Translations under genes and position numbers: made by a program
Shown here: positions 1 to 7,571 of the stretch, piece by piece
How the letters are laid out: the number at the start of each line of letters is the position of its first letter
Position numbering within the stretch: position 1 is the first letter of the stretch
The notes under the pieces: generated by a model
Databases searched by the model: none
Seen by the model: the letters and a program-made list of their open reading frames with translations, nothing else
What the model was told of the DNA's origin: nothing
Assembly: GCF_036108815.1 (NCBI RefSeq)
Contig: NZ_CP107985.1
Coordinates: 5,394,001 to 5,458,000 of the forward strand
Length of the DNA: 64,000 nt
Reading direction: 5' to 3'
Origin: Streptomyces sp. NBC_00353
GTDB lineage: Bacteria > Actinomycetota > Actinomycetes > Streptomycetales > Streptomycetaceae

Positions 1-314
1 GCGAGATAGCCGGTGCGGTCGTCCGCCATGCGCTGCACCAGCCACTGCATCAGCTCGGTGACCAGCTCGCGTGAGGGCGTCGGGCGCATGGCCTCCTCGA
101 CCCCGACCGGGTCCGGTGTCATCCGGTCGGTGATCCGGACACCCGTCTGCATGAACAGATCGTCCCGACCGGTGAAGTAGTTGGACGATGTGCCCACGGG
201 GACGCCCGCCCGTGCATCGACCGCGCGGAAGGTGAGTCCTCGTGCGCCCTCTTGCGCCAGCACCTCGATGGCCGCGTCGACGAGCGCCGTCCTGCGCTCG
301 GGGTTCCTGACCAT
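1..314 (-). CDS. TetR-family regulator, N-terminal part (cut by window edge)
   Basis: About 104 codons read leftward from an ATG at 314 and run off the window, so only the DNA-binding half is visible. Residues 4-45 form a TetR-type helix-turn-helix: the stretch begins MVRNPERRTALVDAAIEVLA, then has an ARAGVPVGTSSNYF recognition-helix region and an F-x-x-R-D-D-L end, which is standard for the family. It is divergent from a DHFR-like gene at 431. A perfect 14-bp inverted repeat lies between them, the expected place for its operator, so I infer autorepression plus control of the reductase. The ligand is unknown. The start was chosen because it gives the usual short leader before helix 1; upstream ATGs are out of frame. 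Confidence 0.85.
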   Translation of the reverse strand, partial: MVRNPERRTALVDAAIEVLAQEGARGLTFRAVDARAGVPVGTSSNYFTGRDDLFMQTGVRITDRMTPDPVGVEEAMRPTPSRELVTELMQWLVQRMADDRTGYL

Positions 315-355
315 GCGTATCTCCGCATCCTTTGGCTCATCGGTGGAAAGGGATT

Positions 356-399
356 GCTCAACCACTACATATGAAGCACTATGAGTGTAGTGGTTGAGC
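356..399. promoter_or_regulatory. Perfect inverted repeat, probable TetR operator
   Basis: GCTCAACCACTACA (356-369) is repeated exactly as TGTAGTGGTTGAGC (386-399), with a 16-bp spacer. It sits between the divergent TetR gene and the reductase at 431, overlapping the likely promoters of both. The arms are AT-richer than the surroundings. The sequence shows the symmetry; operator function is inferred from position. Confidence 0.7.
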
Positions 400-430
400 G
401 CTCCGCCAACCCTCATCGAACGGGGACCTC

Positions 431-1015
431 GTGCGAAAGCTGACCTACTTCATTGCCTGCTCCATCGATGGCTTCATCGGGGACCCGGGCGGCGACGCGT
501 CGTCCATGTACCCGTTCGTGAACGAGGAGTTCATCGAGTTCCTCACGTCCCAGTATCCGGAGACGGTTGCGACCGAGGGCCGCCGCCAGCTCGGCTTTCA
601 CGACGCGGAGAATCAGAAGTTCGACACCGTGATCCAGGGAAGGGGCAGCTACCAGCTGGCGCTGGACATGAACATCACCAGTCCGTACGCCCAGCTGCGT
701 GAGCTCGTGGCCTCGCGGACCCTGAAGGAATCGCCCGACCCGAACGTCGAGCTCATCTCGGACGATGTGGTCGGCAGGGTGCGGGAACTCAAGGCGCAGG
801 ACAGCGAGCTCGGAATCTGGCTCTGCGGCGGCTCACAGCTCGCGGGGGAGTTGCTCGACGAGATCGACGAGCTCGTGATCAAGACGTATCCGCTGGTCTA
901 CGGATCGGGCATGCCCATGTTCGGTTCGGATTTCGCGGCCACCGAGTTCGCGCTGGAGTCGGTGCGTATCTTCGACAACGGGGTGTTGGTCAGGACGTAC
1001 AGCCGCAAGCGCTGA
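431..1015 (+). CDS. Dihydrofolate reductase family protein (RibD C-terminal type)
   Basis: A 194-residue protein with a RibD-C/DHFR-like fold. The N-terminus RKLTYFIACSIDGFIGDPGG is the first strand and nucleotide-binding loop, and IWLCGGSQLAGELLDEIDELVIKTYPLVYGSG near residues 130-160 is the second conserved block, with the GG dinucleotide motif. Such stand-alone proteins are NADPH-dependent reductases of unknown substrate, common in actinobacteria and often controlled by a neighbouring TetR or ArsR regulator. A GTG start follows GGGGAC. A true folate role is unlikely, because housekeeping DHFR is shorter and has a different active-site pattern. It is probably the target of the divergent TetR regulator. 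Confidence 0.85.
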   Translation: MRKLTYFIACSIDGFIGDPGGDASSMYPFVNEEFIEFLTSQYPETVATEGRRQLGFHDAENQKFDTVIQGRGSYQLALDMNITSPYAQLRELVASRTLKESPDPNVELISDDVVGRVRELKAQDSELGIWLCGGSQLAGELLDEIDELVIKTYPLVYGSGMPMFGSDFAATEFALESVRIFDNGVLVRTYSRKR

Positions 1016-1079
1016 CCTCTCGGCCCGCATACAGCGAAATGAGGTCGCCACGGAGCGGTTGCGCCGGTACTTGTTGACC

Positions 1080-2462
1080 ATGACCTACCACTCAGAAGAA
1101 CTGCTTCCCGGCACACAGCGCGCTCTGCTGCACCGCATCGCCACTGCGCAGGCCGAAGGCCGCGCCCCCTCAATCGTCGCCGCGGTGCAGCGCCAGGGCC
1201 GGACCGTCTGGAGCGGCTCCCGCAGCTGCGTCGACGGCCATGCCCCTGACGCCGATACGCAGTTCAGGATCGGTTCCCTCACCAAGACCTTCACCGCCGT
1301 ACTGGTTCTGCGGCTGCGCGACGAGGGCCTGCTGGATCTCGACGACCCACTGGAGAAGCATCTGCCCGGCACAGGCGTCGGCGGTGTCAGCATCCTTCAG
1401 CTGCTCGGCCACAGCGCGGGACTGGGCGCCGAGTCGCCCGCACCCTGGTGGGAGCGGACGCCGGGCACGCTCCGTCCCGAACTCGCCGATGTCCTCGGCG
1501 AGCAGACCCGGATGCATCCTCCGGGCCGACGGCATCACTACTCCAACCCCGGCTACACACTGCTCGGCGCGCTGATCGAGGCGGTACGCGGGGCATCCTG
1601 GGCGGAGGTGCTGGAGCGCGAGATTCTGGAGCCGCTGGGCATGAGCCGTACGTCCACCCAGCCGCAGGCGCCGCACGCGGGTGGCTGGGCGGTGCATCCC
1701 TGGGCCGATGCCTTGCTGCCCGAACCTGCCGAGGACCTCGGCCTGATGGCTCCGGCAGGGCAGCTCTGGTCCACGGCCACCGACCTCCTCCGATTCGCCT
1801 CCTTCCTCGCCGAGGGGGACGACCGGGTTCTCGGCGCCGCCTCGGTGGAGGAGATGCGCGCGCCGTCGGCGCCGCCCGAGTCCGGTGACTGGGAGGGCAA
1901 TTACGGTCTCGGCCTGCAGGTTGTACACCAGGACGGGCGCACCCTTCTCGGGCACACCGGTTCGCTGCCGGGCTTCCTGGCAGCGCTCTGGCTCAGCACC
2001 GAGGACGATGTGGCTGCGGTGGTGCTCACCAACACCACCTCGGGACTGTTCGTCGGTGAGGTCGCCGCAGACCTCGTGGGGATCGTCGCCGAGGCCGAGC
2101 CCCGTATCCCGGAGCCCTGGCGTCCGCTGACCGAGGTCGACGCGGAACTCCTCGCCCTCACCGGTCCTTGGTACTGGGGCACGCGTCCGAACATCCTGCA
2201 GCTGACCGCGGACGGGGGGCTGACACTGCAGCCGCTGCGTGGCAGTGGCCGTGGCGCCCGCTTCGTCGCGCAGCCTGACGGCAGCTGGATCGGTCTGGAC
2301 GGGTACTACGCCGGAGAGACGCTCCGCGTCGTCAGGGCCGGCGACGGCAGCGTGAGCCACCTCGACCTGGGGTCGTTCGTCTTCACGCGTGAACCGTACG
2401 ACCCTGCATCGGCCGTCCCCGGTGGGGTGGACGCAGAGGGCTGGCGAGGCCTCGGCGCCTGA
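1080..2462 (+). CDS. Serine hydrolase, class C beta-lactamase/PBP4* family
   Basis: A 460-residue protein with all three active-site motifs of the family: SLTK (nucleophile Ser about 66, in FRIGSLTKTF), YSN (about 154, in HHYSNPGYTLLG), and HTG (about 292, in place of KTG). No signal peptide is visible, so it is probably a cytoplasmic esterase, D-aminopeptidase or amidase rather than a resistance enzyme. The C-terminal 120 residues form a small beta domain as in other long family members. ATG at 1080 was preferred over an in-frame TTG at 1059, since neither has a good ribosome site and the TTG adds a basic stub. It stands alone, 64 bp after the reductase. Confidence 0.85.
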   Translation: MTYHSEELLPGTQRALLHRIATAQAEGRAPSIVAAVQRQGRTVWSGSRSCVDGHAPDADTQFRIGSLTKTFTAVLVLRLRDEGLLDLDDPLEKHLPGTGVGGVSILQLLGHSAGLGAESPAPWWERTPGTLRPELADVLGEQTRMHPPGRRHHYSNPGYTLLGALIEAVRGASWAEVLEREILEPLGMSRTSTQPQAPHAGGWAVHPWADALLPEPAEDLGLMAPAGQLWSTATDLLRFASFLAEGDDRVLGAASVEEMRAPSAPPESGDWEGNYGLGLQVVHQDGRTLLGHTGSLPGFLAALWLSTEDDVAAVVLTNTTSGLFVGEVAADLVGIVAEAEPRIPEPWRPLTEVDAELLALTGPWYWGTRPNILQLTADGGLTLQPLRGSGRGARFVAQPDGSWIGLDGYYAGETLRVVRAGDGSVSHLDLGSFVFTREPYDPASAVPGGVDAEGWRGLGA

Positions 2463-2486
2463 GTGTCACGCCGTCGCGGCCCTGTG

Positions 2487-2551
2487 CCGCGTCGGCCTCA
2501 GGTTTCACGTGAAACGCGACGCGCGGTGACCGATACAGGCCGCCGACGCGG
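2487..2551. terminator. Stem-loop between convergent genes, with parS in its loop
   Basis: CCGCGTCGGC (2487-2496) pairs perfectly with GCCGACGCGG (2542-2551). The arms flank a parS palindrome. The position between the stop codons of two convergent genes suits a bidirectional terminator, though the loop is long (45 nt). Confidence 0.4.
2502..2515. other. parS chromosome-segregation site
   Basis: GTTTCACGTGAAAC, an exact match to the 14-bp ParB-binding palindrome conserved in Streptomyces and most bacteria. It lies in the 94-bp gap between convergent genes. Three further sites are in this window (8093, 26476, 48809), consistent with the origin-proximal parS array. Confidence 0.93.
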
Positions 2552-2556
2552 GCCGC

Positions 2557-3720
2557 TCAGGCCGTCAACTCCCTTTCCAATGGCGTACGGAAACGCGGAG
2601 TGATCCGCGTTTCACCCACCCATCCCGACAGCCGGGACGCCTCCGCCTCGATCGCGGTGGTGGCCTCCCGGCCGGCGTCGGTCAACAGCCGCCACATCGT
2701 CTCACCGTCGGCGCGCTGAGCCCAGCCGCCCACGATCCGGCCGTTCCACCACACCGTCGGTCCGACATTGCCGGCCCGGTCGAATAGCGCCGCCCGGTAC
2801 TCGGCCGGAAAGTGGAAGCCGCGATCGGCCCAGCCCATCGCGCTCGGGTCGAGGGCCGGCAGCAGCGCCGCCCAGGGTTCCAGGACCGGTTCGGGTTCCG
2901 TGTCCCCCGGCGAGACCCAGCCCGTGGCACCGTTGTCGAGCCGGACCTCCTCGGCTCCGGCGGCTTCCAGCGCCTGGCGTACCTGGCCCAGGCTCCAGCC
3001 CGTCCACCACTTCAGGTCGGCCTCGGTCGCTGGGCCGTACGAGCGGAGCCAGCGCAGGGCCAGTTCCGCCTGTGCTGCTGCGGGCTCCCGGGCGGGCCAG
3101 GGCTCGGCTGCTGTCCATCGGAACTGGCTGGACGTCCAGGAGCCGCGCGGCCTGTCCCTGCGGATCAGGCCGTCGGCCGCCAGCACTCGTATGACGCGTG
3201 TGGCGACGCCCTGCACCGTCTCCTGCTTCTTGCCGGGAAAGACCGTGATCTTCGTACGCAGCGCCGGTACGGCGGCGGACAGCTCACTGCCGGTGGCGGA
3301 GCCGCGAGCCGTCAGGGCGGCGAGAGTCTCCTTCTCCGTCTCGGCGAGCCAGTGCGCGTCCAGTCCGTGCCCGTCGTCCCGCAGGTGCTTGAGGAAGGTC
3401 CGGCGCTCCTTGGCGGCCACAGCCCGGGCGTTCGACGCGTCGACGTACGGAGCGAGCCCGTGCGACACGGTGAAGAGGGTGTTGCGCATGGAGAGCAGCC
3501 GGACCAGCGAGACATCCTCGTAGAGAGCCCGTTCCACCGCGCCGACGCTTGCCTCGGACAGCCGGGCGCAGACGGAGAGAAAGACCGTGGCCGCGTCGGT
3601 GGCGTGCAGAGCCACGACCGCGTCGGCCACGGAGTCCGCCGACGCTGCCCGTACGGAGGGTGCCAGGAGATGGCGCCGGCCGAGCCTGGTCCTGCGCTGT
3701 GCGTCGCTGATGCCGTGCAC
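2557..3720 (-). CDS. Winged-helix DNA-binding protein, YcaQ/AlkZ-like (HTH_42) family
   Basis: A 387-residue protein. The N-terminal AQRRTRLGRRHLLAP segment, the tandem winged helices in the centre (for example GSATGSELSAAVPALRTKI and LRSYGPATEADLKWWTG), and the C-terminal WWNGRIVGGWAQR are typical of the HTH_42/AlkZ family, some members of which are DNA glycosylases that unhook interstrand crosslinks. I cannot confirm the catalytic QxQ or QxD motif of the proven enzymes, so glycosylase activity is open. A GTG start at 3720 follows AAGGAGGT; the longer frame upstream is unsupported. It is convergent with the serine hydrolase and 50 bp downstream of the GNAT gene. Confidence 0.82.
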   Translation of the reverse strand: MHGISDAQRRTRLGRRHLLAPSVRAASADSVADAVVALHATDAATVFLSVCARLSEASVGAVERALYEDVSLVRLLSMRNTLFTVSHGLAPYVDASNARAVAAKERRTFLKHLRDDGHGLDAHWLAETEKETLAALTARGSATGSELSAAVPALRTKITVFPGKKQETVQGVATRVIRVLAADGLIRRDRPRGSWTSSQFRWTAAEPWPAREPAAAQAELALRWLRSYGPATEADLKWWTGWSLGQVRQALEAAGAEEVRLDNGATGWVSPGDTEPEPVLEPWAALLPALDPSAMGWADRGFHFPAEYRAALFDRAGNVGPTVWWNGRIVGGWAQRADGETMWRLLTDAGREATTAIEAEASRLSGWVGETRITPRFRTPLERELTA

Positions 3721-3770
3721 CGGGACCTCCTTCGGTCCTTGGGATCCCGCCGTCCGGCTGGGAGCAGCGG

Positions 3771-4223
3771 TCAGAGGGCGAGCTTGAAGCCCACATGGCT
3801 GGCGATGAAGCCGAGTCGCTCGTAGAAGCGATGCGCATCGGTCCGGGTCGCGTCGGACGTCAGCTGGACCAACTGGCAGTCCTGGCGCCGGGATTCGTCC
3901 ACGGCCCACTGGATCAGCCGAGTGCCGAGGCCGCTCCCGCGCTCATCGGCATGGACACGGACGCCCTCGATGATCGAGCGCGTCGAGCCGCGCCGGGACA
4001 GCCCGGGGATCACGGTCAGCTGCAGGGTCCCCACGACAGCGCCGTCGCGTACGGCGACTACCAGATGCTGGTTCGGGTCGTGGGCGAGCCGCTGGAACGC
4101 GGCGCGGTACGGGGCGAGGTCATCCGGTGACTCGCGCTGTGCGCCCAGTGGATCGTCCGCCAGCATGGCCACGACGGCCGGGATGTCGGTGAGGGCGGCA
4201 GGCCGTATCTCCAGATCGCTCAT
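3771..4223 (-). CDS. GNAT-family N-acetyltransferase
   Basis: A 150-residue single-domain GNAT protein. It has the acetyl-CoA loop in VHADERGSGLGTRLIQWAVDE (an R/Q-x-x-G-x-G/A-type motif at about 92-112) and the C-terminal ARxDAHRFYERLGF signature (about 128-142), which forms strand 7 and its following helix. The substrate cannot be told from sequence; small family members acetylate amines, antibiotics or protein N-termini. It starts at an ATG and is followed 50 bp later by the winged-helix gene. The MarR gene lies 19 bp upstream on the same strand, so all three may be co-transcribed. Confidence 0.87.
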   Translation of the reverse strand: MSDLEIRPAALTDIPAVVAMLADDPLGAQRESPDDLAPYRAAFQRLAHDPNQHLVVAVRDGAVVGTLQLTVIPGLSRRGSTRSIIEGVRVHADERGSGLGTRLIQWAVDESRRQDCQLVQLTSDATRTDAHRFYERLGFIASHVGFKLAL

Positions 4224-4242
4224 GACCGGCAGACTACGCAGA

Positions 4243-4710
4243 TCACACGGTCCGCGCGGGGACCTTCAGCTCTTCGACCGTCCTGACGAGGGGAGCCAGC
4301 TCGGGATTCTTGGCGGCCTCGTCGAGAGCGGCACGCAACGCCGTGTCATTGGTCGGCCGGGCCTCGGCGAGAAGAGTGAGGCCGGCTTCGGTGACATCCG
4401 TGTAGATGCCGCGGCGGTCGGTGTCGCAGAGGTACCGGGTCAGCAGCCCCCGGTCCTCGAGACGGGTGACCAGGCGAGTGGTGGCGCTCTGACTGAGTAC
4501 GACGGCGTCCGCGACCTGCTTCATCTGGAGATGGCCGCCCGGGCCGTTGTGCTGCCGGCTCAGGACGTCGAGCAGGGAGTACTCCCGCACGCTGAGGCCG
4601 TGCCCGGACTGCAGGGCCCGTTCGATGCGGGCCTCGATGTTGCCGTGGAGCAGGGAGAGGGCGCACCAGCCCTGGGAGAGGGCGGTCAGTGCGGGATCCG
4701 TCGCTGTCAT
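4243..4710 (-). CDS. MarR-family transcriptional regulator
   Basis: A 155-residue MarR protein. Its wHTH spans about 50-115: REYSLLDVLSR, then LQMKQVADAVVLSQSATTRLVTRLEDRG as the recognition region and YLCDTDRRGIYTDVTEAG as the wing with its conserved D-x-R. Flanking helices form the dimer interface. ATG at 4710 follows GGAGGAG; the 23-residue longer frame is not needed. It is divergent from an MFS exporter, with TGCAAT repeats in the shared promoter region. By analogy with other MarR/MFS pairs it probably represses the exporter and itself until a phenolic or drug ligand binds. Confidence 0.9.
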   Translation of the reverse strand: MTATDPALTALSQGWCALSLLHGNIEARIERALQSGHGLSVREYSLLDVLSRQHNGPGGHLQMKQVADAVVLSQSATTRLVTRLEDRGLLTRYLCDTDRRGIYTDVTEAGLTLLAEARPTNDTALRAALDEAAKNPELAPLVRTVEELKVPARTV

Positions 4711-4758
4711 GGTCTCTCCTCCGTGCGGGAGCTGCTTCCGTCCAGGATAGGGGACATC

Positions 4759-4809
4759 TGCAATAGCCCGCGCTTGCAATTAATCGGCGTCTGCAATTAT
4801 TGTCGACGC
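4759..4809. promoter_or_regulatory. Repeated TGCAAT motifs in the MarR/MFS divergent promoter
   Basis: TGCAAT occurs at 4759, 4775 and 4792, spaced 16-17 bp, and the last two extend to TGCAATTA. GCGTC (4787-4791) and GACGC (4805-4809) form an inverted repeat around the third copy. This AT-rich island lies midway between the divergent genes, where MarR operators usually are. Operator function is inferred. Confidence 0.5.
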
Positions 4810-4849
4810 TTGTAAGGCGCAGACGCAATCTTCTGGGAAGGTGAAACCC

Positions 4850-6061
4850 ATGCCGCTCGCGCTCCTCGCCCTCGCCATCGGGGCATTCGGTATCGGAACC
4901 ACCGAGTTCGTGATCATGGGGCTGCTCCCCGAGGTTGCTGCGGACTTCCAGGTCTCCATCCCGACCGCAGGATTCCTGGTCACGGGCTACGCCCTCGGTG
5001 TCGTACTAGGTGCCCCGCTGATGACGGTCCTCGGCACCCGGGTCACCCGCAAACGCATGCTGTTGCTCCTGATGGGGCTGTTCATCCTGGGCAATGCGGT
5101 GTCCGCCGTAGCCCCCGTCTTCGGCGTGATGCTCGCGGGACGGGTGATCGCCTCACTCGCCCACGGCGCCTTCTTCGGCATCGGCTCGGTCGTCGCGGCC
5201 GATCTGGTCGCCCCGCAGAAGAAGGCCGGCGCGATCGCCATGATGTTCACCGGCCTCACCGTCGCCAATGTCGTCGGCGTACCGCTGGGCACGTACATCG
5301 GGCAGAGCGTCGGGTGGCGCACCACGTTCTTCATCGTCGCGGCCCTCGGAGTCGTCGGCCTCCTCGGTGTGGCCAAGCTGGTTCCCGAGCAGCCGAGGGC
5401 CGAGGGCGTACGGCTCCGCCACGAGCTGGCCGCGTTCCGCAATGTGCAGGTGCTGCTCGCCATGGCGATGACCGTCCTGGGCTTCGGCGGTGTCTTCGCT
5501 GCGATCACCTACATCACGCCGATGATGACCGAGATCGCGGGCTACTCCGCGTCCTCCGTCACATGGCTGCTGGTCCTCTTCGGGCTCGGCATGGTCGGGG
5601 GCAATCTGCTCGGCGGCAAGTTCGCCGATCGCCACCTGATGCCGATGCTGTACGTGTCACTGGGCGCCCTCGCCGTGGTCCTGGCCCTGTTCACCCTGAC
5701 CGCCCACAACAAGATCGCGGCAGCCGTCACCATCGTTCTGATCGGCGGCCTGGGCTTCGCGACCGTACCGCCGCTGCAGAAGCGCGTGCTCGACCAGGCC
5801 GCGGGTGCCCCGACCCTTGCCTCCGCCGTCAACATCGGCGCCTTCAACCTCGGCAACGCACTGTCGGCGTGGCTCGGCGGCATCGTCATCGCGGCGGGCC
5901 TCGGCTACACCGCACCCAACTGGGTCGGCGCCGCACTGGCCGCATCTGCCCTGGTCCTCGCCGTCCTCTCCAGCGTCCTGGAACGCCGGACGGTCACGCA
6001 CAGCCGACGCGTCGCCGGTCACGTCCCCGAGCCGGTCGCAGTCGCCGAAGCCCGGCGCTGA
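4850..6061 (+). CDS. MFS transporter, DHA1 drug-efflux type (AraJ/CmlR-like)
   Basis: A 403-residue protein with 12 predicted membrane segments. The start MPLALLALAIGAFGIGTTEF with the following VIMGLLPEVAADF is the hallmark of the AraJ/PbuE/CmlR branch of DHA1 proton antiporters. A motif-A-like loop, GTRVTRKRMLL, follows helix 2, and the motif-C region is GGVFAAITYITPMM-type. It probably exports a drug or purine-like compound. ATG at 4850 is spaced correctly from GGGAAGG; the GTG at 4841 lies inside that ribosome site. It is divergent from MarR, and the HbpS-like gene follows after 56 bp, probably in the same transcript. Confidence 0.9.
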   Translation: MPLALLALAIGAFGIGTTEFVIMGLLPEVAADFQVSIPTAGFLVTGYALGVVLGAPLMTVLGTRVTRKRMLLLLMGLFILGNAVSAVAPVFGVMLAGRVIASLAHGAFFGIGSVVAADLVAPQKKAGAIAMMFTGLTVANVVGVPLGTYIGQSVGWRTTFFIVAALGVVGLLGVAKLVPEQPRAEGVRLRHELAAFRNVQVLLAMAMTVLGFGGVFAAITYITPMMTEIAGYSASSVTWLLVLFGLGMVGGNLLGGKFADRHLMPMLYVSLGALAVVLALFTLTAHNKIAAAVTIVLIGGLGFATVPPLQKRVLDQAAGAPTLASAVNIGAFNLGNALSAWLGGIVIAAGLGYTAPNWVGAALAASALVLAVLSSVLERRTVTHSRRVAGHVPEPVAVAEARR

Positions 6062-6117
6062 CACCCCCGCAGCCACCACACGTACATACGCCCCACCGCA
6101 CCAAGGAGATATCCCGC

Positions 6118-6549
6118 ATGACCACCACCCTCTCGCCGGCCGCCGTCACACCGCTGACCATCCAGGACGCGGAAGCGCTCATCGCCACTGCTCGCACCGC
6201 CGCGGAGGCCGCCGGTGTCACCGCTGCCGTCACGGTCCTCGACGCGGGCGGTCACCTGCTGGCTTTCCGGCGCGACGACCGGGCCGTTCTCATCGCGGGG
6301 GAGACCAGCACCCGCAAGGCGTACACGGCCCTCCAGCTCGGTGCCCCGACCGCCGACCTCGTCGACGCGGTCCAGCCGGGCGGGCTCTTCCACACCCTGC
6401 CGACCGCCCTTGACCGGCCGCTGCTCTTCATCGCCGGTGGGGTCCCGGTCTTTCGTGACGGCCGGCTGATCGGCGCCGTCGGCGTGGGCGGCGGCGCACC
6501 CGAGCAGGACCACGGCTTCGCGACGGCTGCTGTGGAGGCGCTCGCCTAG
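6118..6549 (+). CDS. GlcG/HbpS-family (DUF336) protein
   Basis: A 143-residue protein that is all HbpS/GlcG domain: TIQDAEALIATARTAAEAAG as the first helix, VTVLDAGGHLLAFRRDD, the STRKAYTALQLG core, and a glycine-rich end (IGAVGVGGGAPEQDHGFATAAV). HbpS itself is a secreted haem-binding protein, but no signal peptide is visible here, so this is an intracellular member; others bind small ligands or haem degradation products. AAGGAGATAT precedes the ATG. Its place directly behind the MFS exporter suggests a shared substrate or stress response under the MarR regulator. Confidence 0.85.
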   Translation: MTTTLSPAAVTPLTIQDAEALIATARTAAEAAGVTAAVTVLDAGGHLLAFRRDDRAVLIAGETSTRKAYTALQLGAPTADLVDAVQPGGLFHTLPTALDRPLLFIAGGVPVFRDGRLIGAVGVGGGAPEQDHGFATAAVEALA

Positions 6550-6583
6550 TCGGCGAACCACCGCACAGACAGAGGAAACGCAT

Positions 6584-6636
6584 GAATGTCCGTTCCCGAG
6601 CGCCTGGAGAGCCACGGCACTCGGGGGCGGACATTC
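6584..6636. terminator. Long stem-loop between convergent genes
   Basis: The 17-nt arms 6584-6600 and 6620-6636 pair with only two G-U positions (GAATGTCCG outer block, CCCGAG inner block) around a 19-nt loop. It lies between the HbpS-like gene and a convergent acetyltransferase gene, as expected for a shared terminator. No U-tract follows, which is usual in Streptomyces. Confidence 0.7.
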
Positions 6637-6678
6637 GCGGTTGCGCGGGCTGACAACACTTCGGCCGACCGGTCGGCG

Positions 6679-7566
6679 TCAGCCCGTCGCCACAGTCAGC
6701 GGCGCGAAGCGACGGGTCCAGTCGCCCGGCAGCTCCGGGGCCCGGTAGGTCATCACCGTGGTACCGGAATCGGCTTGCAGACCGCACTCCTTGAGCAGGC
6801 TCAGCAGCTCCTCGTGGCGTGCGTCGATATCCACGCGAAGGGGACGGTCCGTTGCCTTCGCGAGCGAGGTGACGAGCGCCTTCGCCGTGTCGGTGTCCCG
6901 GGCGATCAGCGGACCGACCGCATGGATCCGCTCACTCGGCCAGATCGCCGCGTAACCCACCAGCTCACCGTCGTCCTCCGCGACCCGCAGGTGGTCCGCG
7001 AACGCCGGCAGCCGGGCGAGAAGGTGCGTCCGGTCGGCACCGAAGACCTCGGTATCCAGCCGGAGCATGGCATGCAGATCCCCGGCGGCGGCCGGGCGGA
7101 CGGTTACGGCACCTGCCGTCGGAACGCCGTCGCTCGATGCGTCGCTCGGCCGGAAGTGCCCGATCACTCGCTCTGCCCGCCCCACCGTTTCGAAGCCGAG
7201 CTCTTCGTAGAGCGGCCGCCCCGACTCCGTCGCGTACAGACTGAGCGAGGTATCCCCGGTCGCCTCGATCACATGGCCCATCAGACGACGGGCGATCCCC
7301 TGCCGTGTGTACCGCTCGGCGACGAGCAGCATGCCGATGGCGGCGAGGCCCTGGCCGTAGGAGGTCAGCACACAGGCGGCCATCAGGCCTTTGCCCTCGG
7401 GGTCGTCGATGCCGTAGCCCGTCCCCGCGGAGAGGAGCAGGCCCCATCGGAGCTCATCACGCGGCCAGCCGCGGTCCTCACAGAGATCGGCACAGGGGAC
7501 CAGGTCTCCCCGGGTGAGACGCCGGACGGGTGCGTCGGCGTGCGGACGGGGCAGTGGGCTGGGCAT
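6679..7566 (-). CDS. Two-domain GNAT acetyltransferase
   Basis: A 295-residue protein with two GNAT halves. Residues 1-150 hold an intact acetyl-CoA loop (RYTRQGIARRLMGHVIEATG) followed by LYATESGRPLYEELGFE, the usual C-terminal block. Residues 155-295 are a second, more diverged half (VRPAAAGDLHAMLRLDTEVF ... GYAAIWPSERIHAVGPLIA) resembling the Acetyltransf_18/YitH C-terminal module, with no clear glycine loop. Only the first half is likely catalytic. The start is ATG at 7566, 5 bp after the stop of the upstream membrane-protein gene, so the two are probably one transcript. Confidence 0.85.
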   Translation of the reverse strand: MPSPLPRPHADAPVRRLTRGDLVPCADLCEDRGWPRDELRWGLLLSAGTGYGIDDPEGKGLMAACVLTSYGQGLAAIGMLLVAERYTRQGIARRLMGHVIEATGDTSLSLYATESGRPLYEELGFETVGRAERVIGHFRPSDASSDGVPTAGAVTVRPAAAGDLHAMLRLDTEVFGADRTHLLARLPAFADHLRVAEDDGELVGYAAIWPSERIHAVGPLIARDTDTAKALVTSLAKATDRPLRVDIDARHEELLSLLKECGLQADSGTTVMTYRAPELPGDWTRRFAPLTVATG

Positions 7567-7571
7567 GAGGT

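Noticed and set aside
431..1015. The reductase as a genuine folate DHFR (trimethoprim target)
   Set aside because: It follows the RibD C-terminal pattern and length, not housekeeping FolA.
1080..2462. The serine hydrolase as an antibiotic-resistance beta-lactamase
   Set aside because: No signal peptide and an HTG in place of KTG; typical of esterase/peptidase family members.
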